Assembly (NCBI GenBank): GCA_041447175.1
Contig: CP166960.1
Span: forward strand, 1,566,519-1,630,518
Length of the DNA stretch: 64,000 bases
Source: Candidatus Bathyarchaeia archaeon
Lineage (GTDB): Archaea > Thermoproteota > Bathyarchaeia > Bathyarchaeales > Bathycorpusculaceae
Reading direction: 5' to 3'
How positions within the stretch are numbered: the stretch's first letter is position 1; every line of letters begins with the position of its first letter. Below are positions 23,545 through 32,112 of the stretch, piece after piece. The notes below the pieces were generated by a model, which made no database searches, was not told where the DNA came from, and worked only from the letters and a program-made list of their open reading frames with translations. Position numbers and translations under genes: made by a program.

Positions 23545-23874
23545 TTAGGGGATTTTTTTCAGTGCCAAATCCAGTTCTGTCTGTGCTTTGCGGTATCGGG
23601 TGATGAGTTCTTTGCCGTAGGGGGTGATTTCTGAGAATCCGCCGCCTTTGGCGCCTCCGCGGGTTCGGTTCACTAAAAGTTGTCCGAGGCGTTTTTCGGC
23701 GAGCGTGATTCTGTGCAGGGCGTAGCGGTAGGACATTTTTAGGTTTTGGGCTGACAGGAGCATGGAGTGGGTTTTGTCGATTTCTTCGAGCAACTCTGCC
23801 AGTCCGTCCCCGAAAACTGATTCCCCTTCCTCGTTAATCATCCAAAGCTTAATGGCGTACTTCAAATCGCGCAT
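23545..23874 (-). CDS. ModE-like winged-helix regulator
   Basis: About 109 residues from the ATG at 23874. SYRYALHRITLAEKRLGQLL and RTRGGAKGGGFSEITPYGKEL match the LysR-like winged helix of ModE, which senses molybdate in bacteria. The molybdate-binding TOBE domain is missing, as in many archaeal ModE-like proteins. Its gene is the first of a minus-strand run with the ECF S component and the molybdopterin-fold gene. It probably tunes Mo/W uptake or cofactor genes. Confidence 0.82.
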   Translation of the reverse strand: MRDLKYAIKLWMINEEGESVFGDGLAELLEEIDKTHSMLLSAQNLKMSYRYALHRITLAEKRLGQLLVNRTRGGAKGGGFSEITPYGKELITRYRKAQTELDLALKKIP

Positions 23875-24150
23875 GGAAAACACTTCCCTGATGCATCACT
23901 TAGGTGGGAAAAGCAATTAAGGCTACCGCAAAAACGTGAAACGCAGCCTGCAGTATCTGGTTTTGATTTGAACCAGAAAAATCGGGGTTTAAAGGGGTTT
24001 TTGTTTGCTTGGGGGTGGTTGTGGCTTTTGTGTTTGTTTTGTTTTGGGGTTTTGCGTCGTGTTTGTTGGGCTTGGGGAAGGTTTTTATAAGTTAATTGTA
24101 TGTATTGTATATACACGTAAATATTGTATAGTTGTTGAGAGGCTGCCAAA

Positions 24151-25038
24151 ATGTCCAAACTCCAAACCCAAACCACCCAAATAATAACCAAAACCCACAA
24201 AATCCTCACCAAAACCCAACTCGCACCCCAAATCAAGCAAATAACCGTCACCGCCCCCGACATAGCCCAAAAAGCCAAAGCCGGACAATTCGTCATCCTC
24301 CGCGTACACGAAAACAGCGAACGCATCCCCCTCACCCTCGTCACATGGGACCCCGACCAAGGCACCATCACCCTCATTTTCCAAGAAGTCGGCTTCTCCA
24401 CCATAGAGTTAGGCAAACTTGAAGTCGGCTCCGAAATCCTCAACATCGCAGGACCCCTTGGAAAACCCAGTGAAATCAAGAACTACGGCAAAGTCGCCGT
24501 GGTCTGTGGAGGCGTCGGCACAGCTGCAGCGTACCCCATCGCCAAAGCCCTCAAAGAAGTTGGCAACACGGTAATCTCCATCATTGGCGCCCGCAACCAA
24601 GAGTTGTTGGTTTTGGAAAACGAAATGCGTCAAGTCTCCGACGAGTTTTACATATCTACTGACGACGGCTCCAAAGGACAAAAAGGCTACGTCAGCGACG
24701 TTCTAAAAACCCTAATCGACAAAAACTACGGGTTTGACTCAGTCTACGCGATTGGGCCCCCTATCATGATGAAAGTCACCTCCGACGTAACCTTGCCCTA
24801 CAAAATCAAAACCATCGTCAGTCTTAACCCCATCATGGTCGACGGGATGGGCATGTGCGGAGCTTGCCGCGTGGCGGTAGCAGACCAAATCCGCTTCGCC
24901 TGTGTAGACGGACCCGAATTCGACGCCCACCAAGTCAACTTCAAGGAGCTCATGCAGCGCCTCAAAGGCTACGTGGACCAAGAAAAATCCGCCAACCAAC
25001 CACACCACGGAGGGCAATGCACTTGCCACCAGCACTAA
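24151..25038 (+). CDS. NfnA/sulfide-dehydrogenase beta-type flavoprotein
   Basis: 295 residues. It contains an FAD-binding ferredoxin-reductase fold (FVILRVHENSERIPLTLVTWD), an NAD-binding part (VAVVCGGVGTAAAYPIAKAL) and a C-terminal [2Fe-2S] motif (MGMCGACRVAV...RFACVDGPEFD). A His/Cys tail (HHGGQCTCHQH) is unusual. This subunit pairs with an NfnB-like protein in electron-bifurcating NADH:ferredoxin:NADP or sulfide dehydrogenase complexes. The next gene starts 14 nt on and encodes that partner fused to an acyl-CoA synthetase. An AT-rich region with a TGTATATACA palindrome precedes the gene. Confidence 0.9.
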   Translation: MSKLQTQTTQIITKTHKILTKTQLAPQIKQITVTAPDIAQKAKAGQFVILRVHENSERIPLTLVTWDPDQGTITLIFQEVGFSTIELGKLEVGSEILNIAGPLGKPSEIKNYGKVAVVCGGVGTAAAYPIAKALKEVGNTVISIIGARNQELLVLENEMRQVSDEFYISTDDGSKGQKGYVSDVLKTLIDKNYGFDSVYAIGPPIMMKVTSDVTLPYKIKTIVSLNPIMVDGMGMCGACRVAVADQIRFACVDGPEFDAHQVNFKELMQRLKGYVDQEKSANQPHHGGQCTCHQH

Positions 25039-25052
25039 CGGAGGAAAACAAA

Positions 25053-28000
25053 ATGCAAAACCGTCTCCAAGCTGTTCCAATGCCCAGCCAAGAACCCAAA
25101 GAACGCATCCGCAACTTTACAGAAGTCGCTCAAGGCTACAGCGAACAAGACGCCTTAGCCGAAGCCAGCCGCTGCTTAACCTGCCCCAACCCCCAGTGTG
25201 TGAAAGGCTGCCCTGTAAGCGTTGACATACCTGCGTTCATCAAATTCGTCAAGGAACAGAAATACGACCAAGCCATCAGCAAAATAAAAGAGAAAAACAG
25301 CCTGCCCGCCATATGCGGCAGAGTCTGCCCCCAAGAGCTCCAATGCCAAAAGCAGTGCGTGCTGGGCAAGAAGGGCGAGTCCGTTTCGATTGGGCGACTG
25401 GAACGTTTCGTTGCAGACTATGAACTTAAAAATAGCCGTGCTGCCCCCAAATTGCCTGCGTCAAACGGCAGAAAGGTTGCTGTGGTTGGTGCAGGTCCCG
25501 CCGGCTTAACTGTTGCAGCGGACTTGGCTAAGCTGGGCTACAAGGTGGTGGTTTACGAGGCGCTTCACGTTGCAGGCGGCGTGCTGGTTTACGGCATCCC
25601 CGAATTCAGGTTACCCAAAAAGATTGTCCAAGACGAAGTCAACTACATCAAAAGCTTAGGCGTAGAACTACGCACCGACGCCCTCATCGGCAGACTCTTC
25701 ACCATCGAAGAATTGTTCAAGCAGGGCTTTGACGCTGTCTTCATCGGCACAGGTGCAGGGCTTCCCCGATTTATGGGCATACCCGGCGAAAACCTTGGCG
25801 GCATCTACAGCGCCAACGAGTTCCTCATCCGCGTTAATTTGATGAAATCCTACAAGTTCCCCGAATTCAAAACCCCAATCCGCATAGGCAAAAACGTGGT
25901 CGTCATCGGCGGCGGAAACGTAGCTTTGGACTCCGCCCGATGTGCCCTGCGGCTTGGAGCCGAACACGTCTGCATTGCTTACCGCCGTTCCCGTGAAGAG
26001 ATGCCTGCCCGACTGGAGGAAATTGCTCACGCTGAAGAAGAAGGTATCGTCTGCAAGTTCTTGGCTTCTCCGACGCGGTTTTTGGGTGACGAGAAGGGCA
26101 ACGTGAAGGGCATGGAGTTTATGACTATGGCTCTTGGGGAACCTGATGCTTCAGGCAGACGAGCCGCAGCTCCCATGCCTGGCTCTGAAGCAGTCATGGA
26201 TGTTGACACGGTGATTGTCGCCATAGGGCGAACGCCAAACCCCATTATCCAGAGCACGACCGCGGGTCTTCAAACCACCAGCAGAGGCATAATCATAGCA
26301 GACCCGAAAACTGGACAGACTAGTTTAGATGGGGTATACGCGGGGGGCGATATCGCAACTGGCGAAGCCACCGTTATCAGCGCCATGGGTTCAGGCAAAA
26401 CCGCCGCTCAAAGCATCCACAACTACTTGCAAAAAAAGCTGCAGCCCAGCATTGCCGACTCAGGCTTGGACAAAATCTTTAACCCCCAAAGCGTTGCAAT
26501 CATCGGAGCCAGTGACGAAAAAGAATCCGTAGGACACGCCATCATCCAAAACTTTGTCAAATCAGGCTACGAAGGCAAAGTTTACTTTGTTAACATGCGC
26601 AAACCCGAAATTTTGGGGGTTAAAGCTTTTCCCTCAATCAGCCAAGTTCCCGAAGCCGTTGACCTTGCCATCATCGCTACACCCGCCAAAACGGTTCTTA
26701 ACGTTCTGGAACAGTGTGGACAGGCAGGCGTAAAAGGCGTCATCATCGTCTCCGCAGGCTTCAAAGAAACGGGCAGTGAAGGCAAAGCTTTAGAGGAGAA
26801 GCTGTTCCAAGTCGCAAAACAGTACGGCATCAGAATCATTGGACCCAACTGCATCGGCGTAATTCACCCAAACGCCAAACTCAACGCCACCTTCATTGAC
26901 AAAATGCCCAAACCCGGCAACATCGCGTTCATTTCCCAAAGCGGCGCATTAGGCTCCGCCATTCTGGGCAGGGCAATTGACAAACACATCGGGTTCAGCA
27001 AATTCGTTTCAGTTGGCTCCATGCTTGATGTAGACTTTGGCGACCTCATCAACTACTTCGGCGCAGACCCCCAAACCAAAAGCATACTGCTCTACATCGA
27101 AGGCATAACCGACGCCCGCAAATTCATGAGCGCCGCCAGCCGCATAACCAAAACCAAACCCGTAATAGTTGTTAAAGCGGGGAAATTCAGCGAAACCGCC
27201 CAAGCCGTTGCTTCTCATACGGGCTCGCTTTCTGGCGAGAACCACATCTACGACGCCGCCTTCAAACGTGCGGGGGTGGTGCGTGTGGAGGAAATTGAGG
27301 ACCTGTTTAATGTGGCGGAGATGCTGAGTTCGCAGCCGTTGCCTAAAGGACCCAACCTGGCGGTGATTACTAACGCTGGGGGTCCGGGTGTTATGGCTAC
27401 GGATGAGTTGATTGCACAAGGCGGAAAAATCGCCCAGTTAAACCCAGAAACAATCAAGCGGCTGAACATGGTTTTGCCGCCTTTCTGGAGCCACGGAAAC
27501 CCCATTGATGTTTTGGGGGACGCCAAAGCTTCAAGATACAACGCGGCTCTTGGCGCGTGTTTGGCTGACGAAAACGTTGACGGAGTGTTGGTGATTTTTA
27601 CGCAGCAAATTATTTCACAACCTTTTGAAATTGCTCAGTCAATTGTTAAGTTAGTCAAACATGCCGAAAGCAAACCTGTTTTTGTTAGCTTTATGGGTGA
27701 CCGAATGCTACAAGACGCCAAAACCTTGCTTAACGCAAATGGCATCCCCACGTATCCGACGCCTGAGAACGCCGTTAAAACCTACATGAACCTGTACCGT
27801 TGCCAACGCAGCATCAACCAAACCGACGAGAAACCCCAAGCCAACCTGCAGCCTGAACAAGCCAAAGAATCAATTAACGGCATTTTCGCCAAGGTTGCCA
27901 GCGAGAACCGGGAAGTTCTGACCGAGTATGAAGCCAAGAAGGTTTTGAAGTGCTACAGTTTTCCAGTTTTGGAAACTTGGGTTGCAACCACCCCCGAGGT

Positions 28001-28631
28001 TGCGGCGGATCTTGCTGGGCAGATTGGTTTTCCCGTTGCGTTGAAGGTTTTGTCTCCGCAAATCACCCATAAGTCAGATGCAGGCGGCGTTGTCTTAGAC
28101 TTAAAGTCCGCTTCGGAGGTGAAGCAAGCCTTTGAAAAAATTCTGGCAAACGCCAAAGCATATAACCTCGACGCGAAGCTGCTGGGGGTTACTGTGCAGC
28201 CTATGGCCAAGACCAAAGGGTGTGAGCTTATCATAGGCGGAAAAACCGACCCCCTCTTTGGACCCACCATTCTTTTTGGCATGGGCGGGGTAGGCGTGGA
28301 ACTCTACAAAGACTACGCCATTGGGCTTCCACCTTTAAACAGGAACCTGATTCGGAAAATGCTTGAAGAAACCAAAGTCTACTGCCTCTTGAAAGGTTAC
28401 CGCAATGTGCCCCCGTCCAATCTGAAACTGCTTGAAGAGACATTGCTGCTTTTCTCCCAGTTGCTGGCAGATTTTCCGCAAATCAAAGAAATTGACATGA
28501 ACCCGCTGCTGCTCAACGAGAAAGAACTGGTGATTCTTGACGCCCGAATCCTAATTGACAAACACTTCACCTCCAAAAACTTCAAACCCTTTCAGCACAT
28601 GGCAATCAGCCCTCAACTCAGAGATAACTAA
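25053..28631 (+). CDS. NfnB/GltD-like flavoprotein fused to ADP-forming acyl-CoA synthetase (alpha and beta)
   Basis: 1192 residues from the ATG at 25053, which has GGAGG 9 nt upstream. Residues 1 to about 465 are NfnB/GltD-like: cysteine motif CLTCPNPQCVKGC, second set CGRVCPQELQCQKQC, FAD motif VAVVGAGPAGLT, NADP-type VVVIGGGNVALDSAR. From about 472 the alpha part of ADP-forming acetyl-CoA synthetase begins (FNPQSVAIIGASDEKESVG), with GPNCIGV and the His region ASHTGSLSGE. The beta ATP-grasp part (EYEAKKVLKCYSFPVLET...GGVVLDL...LFGMGGVGVE) finishes the protein. ACD makes ATP from acyl-CoA. The fusion couples redox and ATP chemistry in one chain; the acyl substrate is unknown. Confidence 0.93.
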   Translation: MQNRLQAVPMPSQEPKERIRNFTEVAQGYSEQDALAEASRCLTCPNPQCVKGCPVSVDIPAFIKFVKEQKYDQAISKIKEKNSLPAICGRVCPQELQCQKQCVLGKKGESVSIGRLERFVADYELKNSRAAPKLPASNGRKVAVVGAGPAGLTVAADLAKLGYKVVVYEALHVAGGVLVYGIPEFRLPKKIVQDEVNYIKSLGVELRTDALIGRLFTIEELFKQGFDAVFIGTGAGLPRFMGIPGENLGGIYSANEFLIRVNLMKSYKFPEFKTPIRIGKNVVVIGGGNVALDSARCALRLGAEHVCIAYRRSREEMPARLEEIAHAEEEGIVCKFLASPTRFLGDEKGNVKGMEFMTMALGEPDASGRRAAAPMPGSEAVMDVDTVIVAIGRTPNPIIQSTTAGLQTTSRGIIIADPKTGQTSLDGVYAGGDIATGEATVISAMGSGKTAAQSIHNYLQKKLQPSIADSGLDKIFNPQSVAIIGASDEKESVGHAIIQNFVKSGYEGKVYFVNMRKPEILGVKAFPSISQVPEAVDLAIIATPAKTVLNVLEQCGQAGVKGVIIVSAGFKETGSEGKALEEKLFQVAKQYGIRIIGPNCIGVIHPNAKLNATFIDKMPKPGNIAFISQSGALGSAILGRAIDKHIGFSKFVSVGSMLDVDFGDLINYFGADPQTKSILLYIEGITDARKFMSAASRITKTKPVIVVKAGKFSETAQAVASHTGSLSGENHIYDAAFKRAGVVRVEEIEDLFNVAEMLSSQPLPKGPNLAVITNAGGPGVMATDELIAQGGKIAQLNPETIKRLNMVLPPFWSHGNPIDVLGDAKASRYNAALGACLADENVDGVLVIFTQQIISQPFEIAQSIVKLVKHAESKPVFVSFMGDRMLQDAKTLLNANGIPTYPTPENAVKTYMNLYRCQRSINQTDEKPQANLQPEQAKESINGIFAKVASENREVLTEYEAKKVLKCYSFPVLETWVATTPEVAADLAGQIGFPVALKVLSPQITHKSDAGGVVLDLKSASEVKQAFEKILANAKAYNLDAKLLGVTVQPMAKTKGCELIIGGKTDPLFGPTILFGMGGVGVELYKDYAIGLPPLNRNLIRKMLEETKVYCLLKGYRNVPPSNLKLLEETLLLFSQLLADFPQIKEIDMNPLLLNEKELVILDARILIDKHFTSKNFKPFQHMAISPQLRDN

Positions 28632-28649
28632 AAGCCAACAAAAGTAGTT

Positions 28650-28682
28650 ACAGCTAGGCGTTAAAGCCAGCTGTTTTCTTTT
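28650..28682. terminator. Hairpin terminator between convergent genes
   Basis: CAGCT-A-GGC, loop GTTAAA, GCC-AGCTG, then TTTTCTTTTT. It lies after the fusion gene and before the 3' end of the PhoU-like gene. Confidence 0.6.
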
Positions 28683-28692
28683 TAGTCTGTTT

Positions 28693-29709
28693 TTAGGGTT
28701 CTATTTTGTAGGAGCGGTTGATGGCGATTTCTGCGATGTTTATGGCGCAGTGAGAGATTCTTTTGATGTTGTCTCGTATGGAGCAGATGGCGCAAACTAA
28801 CTCGGCGTTTTTCTGTTTTCCTGTGAAGGCTCGGGAGGCGATTTCTACGTCTATGCTGTCGATTATTTTTTTGTGTTTGAGTATGTCTACGGCGTAGGGG
28901 ACATCTTTTGTGAAGAAGGCACCCACCGCTTTGCCGTACAACTCAACCACTTCCACACCTGCCACCACAACAAGTTCCAGCACATCGTCTGGAATTTTGA
29001 GTTGGTAGCCGTCGAGCATGATTATGTGGCGGGCGATGTCAGCTGCGTAGTCGGCAGCGTGTTCCATACGGTAAACCAGCATCTGATGATCCATGCAATC
29101 CAAGGCGTCAATGTGCAGCTCGTTTGCCAAAACGGGGTCTTGGGCGGCGTTTCGCAGAATCCTGATGATAAAGAAGGCAAACTGGTCCACATCATCGTCG
29201 AGGGAAAACACTGACTTCGCCAAAGTCACGTCGTTATCACATACTGCCCTGATGGCGTCTTCGCACATGGAACGTGAAATCAGGTGCATCCTTTGAATCG
29301 CTTGGTCTAGGGAGGCTTGGGATTCGTCGGTTAAGCTTTGGATGTAGACGCTTTTGGAGTCAGATTCCATGACGCGCATGTAGAGCCTGCCGGTCATGTT
29401 GCGGACTGCCTTTATTTGGGGTACGGTGAAGACTTTTTCGGAAAGGAGTTTTATGCCTGAGTACCCGTTCAGGAAGGCGCCTAAGATTTTTTGGGTGATG
29501 AGAGTTTCGTCGTCGTCTTTGCCGATGTCTATGGTTATTTCTTGGGGTTCGTTTTTGTTTTGGTTGCTGGGGTAAACAATTAGGGCACGGTCGCGCTGGA
29601 TGGCGTAGGAAACGGAGTCACCTTTCTTTAGTCTGTTCATTTCCATCCAGTCTTTTGGCAAGGAGATGACCATGGATGATTTGCCCAGAGACATGATTTT
29701 GCGTTCCAA
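28693..29709 (-). CDS. AbrB-PhoU-type regulator
   Basis: 338 residues from a TTG; an ATG six codons later is an equal choice. The N-terminal 55 residues form an AbrB/SpoVT DNA-binding hairpin (IMSLGKSSMVISLPKDWMEMNRLKKGDSV). Two helical PhoU-like repeats follow (MHLISRSMCEDAIRAV, YRMEHAADYAADIARHI, AVGAFFTKDVPYAVDI). The archaeal family is usually annotated as a phosphate-uptake regulator, but no Pst transporter is nearby, so the ligand is open. A TATA-like TATATATTAG precedes it by about 50 nt. Confidence 0.85.
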   Translation of the reverse strand: MERKIMSLGKSSMVISLPKDWMEMNRLKKGDSVSYAIQRDRALIVYPSNQNKNEPQEITIDIGKDDDETLITQKILGAFLNGYSGIKLLSEKVFTVPQIKAVRNMTGRLYMRVMESDSKSVYIQSLTDESQASLDQAIQRMHLISRSMCEDAIRAVCDNDVTLAKSVFSLDDDVDQFAFFIIRILRNAAQDPVLANELHIDALDCMDHQMLVYRMEHAADYAADIARHIIMLDGYQLKIPDDVLELVVVAGVEVVELYGKAVGAFFTKDVPYAVDILKHKKIIDSIDVEIASRAFTGKQKNAELVCAICSIRDNIKRISHCAINIAEIAINRSYKIEP

Positions 29710-29866
29710 GCTTGTATCCTCACTATATCTACTGTGAGAGGTTAATACAAACTATTCTAATATATACCGTTAGTCCCTGCCCAAAACAGTTCATATCCCT
29801 TCAATTTTCCCAAATGATAGCCCAGCACCACAGGCAGTAGGTGAGTTACGTTTCGGGTAGCCTCTA

Positions 29867-29913
29867 CCCCTCTATAGGTTCTGCATAGATATGCTATTTG
29901 GATGCTAATAGAC
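29867..29913 (-). repeat. Copy 2 of the 47-nt conserved element, downstream of moeA
   Basis: On the minus strand GTCTATTAG (29913-29905), CAAATA (29900-29895) and the 21-nt block TATGCAGAACC... (29887-29867) repeat the selD-downstream element with the same 4-nt and 7-nt spacers. It begins 35 nt after the moeA stop and lies over 150 nt upstream of the PhoU-like gene. Beyond the block an inverted repeat GGGTAG-AGG-CTACCC follows, unlike copy 1. Confidence 0.7.
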
Positions 29914-29948
29914 GGCAAAAACTTGTATCGTGCATCACTTCAGTGAGG

Positions 29949-31220
29949 TTAGACTTCAATCTGTGTCAGTTCTAGCTTGTTGAAGAGGCAAACCTCAACT
30001 GTGTCACCTTTCTCCTTGTTGGTGTGGGGCGGAATTAGGGTGTACCCGTTGGATTTGACGATTGTTGTTAGGGCGCTTGAGCCTCCTGCTGTAGGCGTTG
30101 CCACCAGTTTTCCGTCTGCCCGCTTTAGGTGAACGAGCAGGAAGCGGAATTGAGGACCATTATGCACCTCTTCACCCAAGACGGCGGGAACCCTCGGAAC
30201 ACTTGAATCCGCAGCCAAACCCAAGTAGGCAGCTATTAGCGGAGCCATGAACAGGTAGAAGCCACCGATGCAGCTGCCGATGTGCCCAGGCAACATCACC
30301 ACAGGCTTACCGTTGACGACGCCAAAACCTGCGAGGGCTCCTGGACGCAGCGACACCCCCTGCAAGACGACGCCGGGGTTGCCCAGTGCGTTGATGGCGT
30401 CGGGCACAAAGTCTTTCACGCCCACGCTGGAGCCGCCGATGGTTGCCACAATATCTGCGGATTGGAGGGCTTGGCGGATTTTCTCCGTGACTTTGTCAAG
30501 AGCGTCAGGCATGATACCCATCAGCTTAGGTTCGCCGCCTAACTCTGAAACCAACCCCGCCACGACCAAGGCGTAATTGTTGGCGAAAATGGAGGGCTCG
30601 TTTTCGCGTTGTTTAAGCAGCTCATCGCCGCCCGAAATGACCGCGACGACCGGTTTCTTGAAAACGTCCACGCGGGTTAGCCTGTTGGAGGCAAGCAGCC
30701 CGGCGTCTTGGGAACGCAGAACCTGACCCTTCTTGAGAAGAAGGTCGCCTTTTTTCATGTCGTCACCCATCGGAATGAGCCCTTCGCCCTGCTTAATTTC
30801 CCTGACCACTTCCACGGTGTCGTCGCGGAGGCGGGTTTCTTCGACCTTCACCGAAGCAGAGGCGCCTTTGGGGATGGGTGCGCCGCAGGCAACGTAAACT
30901 GCTTCGCCGGGCTTAAGTTGCAGGGTGGTGGGGTGGTCTGGGGGAAACAGTTTACCCACGATTTTGAATGTTGCAGGCTTAGCTGGAGAAGCGGCTTTTG
31001 TTTCTTGGGGATTAAGGGCGTAGCCGTCGATGAAGGTTTTGTCGTAATCGGGAAGGCTCAAAACTGAAAACACATCCGTCGCCAAGACGCGCCCAAGACA
31101 CTGTTCCAGCGGGATGCTTTCGGTGCATGCTACGTTTCTGGGGATGCTTGTAAGCAACTTTTCCACAGCTTCGGTGGGGTTTGCCCGTTTGGGTAATCTG
31201 CGTATGTCAGGTCGATTCAT
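29949..31220 (-). CDS. moeA: Molybdopterin molybdenumtransferase MoeA
   Basis: 423 residues. MoeA inserts Mo or W into adenylated molybdopterin. Family marks include SVLSLPDYDKTFIDGYALNP, GEAVYVACGAPIPKGA, VISGGDEL, TIGGSSVGVKDFVPD and MLPGHIGSCIGGF, with a C-terminal domain IV beta barrel. It follows fdhD with a 39-nt gap, matching a cofactor-insertion operon. The reading frame is uninterrupted, so the conserved downstream element is not explained by a hidden UGA here. Confidence 0.95.
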   Translation of the reverse strand: MNRPDIRRLPKRANPTEAVEKLLTSIPRNVACTESIPLEQCLGRVLATDVFSVLSLPDYDKTFIDGYALNPQETKAASPAKPATFKIVGKLFPPDHPTTLQLKPGEAVYVACGAPIPKGASASVKVEETRLRDDTVEVVREIKQGEGLIPMGDDMKKGDLLLKKGQVLRSQDAGLLASNRLTRVDVFKKPVVAVISGGDELLKQRENEPSIFANNYALVVAGLVSELGGEPKLMGIMPDALDKVTEKIRQALQSADIVATIGGSSVGVKDFVPDAINALGNPGVVLQGVSLRPGALAGFGVVNGKPVVMLPGHIGSCIGGFYLFMAPLIAAYLGLAADSSVPRVPAVLGEEVHNGPQFRFLLVHLKRADGKLVATPTAGGSSALTTIVKSNGYTLIPPHTNKEKGDTVEVCLFNKLELTQIEV

Positions 31221-31259
31221 GAAGTCACCGTAACTGTAACTATGTATGTGAAAGGGGGT

Positions 31260-32057
31260 TTAGAAGAGTATCTTTTCGGGCGCGGAGTAGATGTTCATGC
31301 GTTTGCCCCGCACAAACCCCACCAGCCCCATGTTTGCCCTCTTCGCTGACACCACCCCCGACGAAAGCACCGCAGCCATCGAAGCCACAAGAGGAATGCC
31401 GACTTTGGCGGCTTTATAAATCATGTCTCCGGGCACGCGTCCCGTGATGGTCATGAAGCACTCGCCCAAATCCACATGGTCCAACACGGCGGTGCCGATG
31501 ACTTTGTCCACGGTGTTGTGTCTGCCCACATCCTCCGAAAACGCAACCAAGGACCCGTCGGTTCGGTAAATCGCCGAGTCATGCAGCCCGCCGGTTTGTT
31601 GGAAACCTTTGGCGCGTTTGTTCATGTCGTTGATGCAGTCAATGATGACTTGGGCTTTGACTTTGAAGTGGGAGTTGACTTTGGGGATGGTTTCTCTGCG
31701 TTCGTAGGGTGAGGTGCTGGCTTTTATGAGGGGAATTACGCGCCAGTGCACCCTTGAGTGCTTCATGCGTTCCTCCACATCTACATCGGAGTTGAGGGTT
31801 ATGCGGCAGGTGTAGGCGGCTTCGTCGACGGTTATCTGGGCGATTTCGTCTGCCGAACGCAAAACGTCCTCCGCCAGCAGGTACCCCACTGCCAACTCTT
31901 TGAATTGCAGGGGAGAGCACCAAATCACAAACGAGTAGGTGGTGTTCACAGAAATCTGCAGGGGCACTTCATCCGCCACGTAATCAGGTAATTGTTCCGC
32001 TTTGCCCGCGGCGAGGTCAAGTTTGAGGATGTCTACTTGACGCATACCTTTCAGCAC
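31260..32057 (-). CDS. fdhD: FdhD-family formate dehydrogenase accessory protein, catalytic cysteines not seen
   Basis: 265 residues. FdhD moves sulfur from a desulfurase onto Mo/W-bis-PGD of formate dehydrogenases. TTYSFVIWCSPLQFKELAVGYLL, FQQTGGLHDSAIY, FSEDVGRHNTVDKVIG and VPLVASMAAVLSSG are typical. The loop that in E. coli carries the C-x2-C pair reads TSPYERRETIPKV, with no Cys. Either the transfer works differently, or the protein is a carrier only, or this is a lineage variant. Context with moeA and the fwd operon suggests service to the formylmethanofuran dehydrogenase. Confidence 0.9.
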   Translation of the reverse strand: MLKGMRQVDILKLDLAAGKAEQLPDYVADEVPLQISVNTTYSFVIWCSPLQFKELAVGYLLAEDVLRSADEIAQITVDEAAYTCRITLNSDVDVEERMKHSRVHWRVIPLIKASTSPYERRETIPKVNSHFKVKAQVIIDCINDMNKRAKGFQQTGGLHDSAIYRTDGSLVAFSEDVGRHNTVDKVIGTAVLDHVDLGECFMTITGRVPGDMIYKAAKVGIPLVASMAAVLSSGVVSAKRANMGLVGFVRGKRMNIYSAPEKILF

Positions 32058-32112
32058 CTACCCTACCATGCCGGTACTGGAATATAAAGAACAAGAAGCA
32101 AAAGACGCAAAG

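Noticed and set aside
24855-25052. N-terminal extension of the NfnB-ACD fusion into the preceding gene
   Set aside because: The added residues lie in a shifted frame of the NfnA-like gene and are Arg/Pro-rich without homology; a good ribosome-binding site precedes the ATG at 25053.
29949-31220. MoeA as a hidden selenoprotein because it shares the downstream element with selD
   Set aside because: The MoeA frame is full-length, ends in TAA and has no UGA, so the element cannot be a SECIS for moeA.
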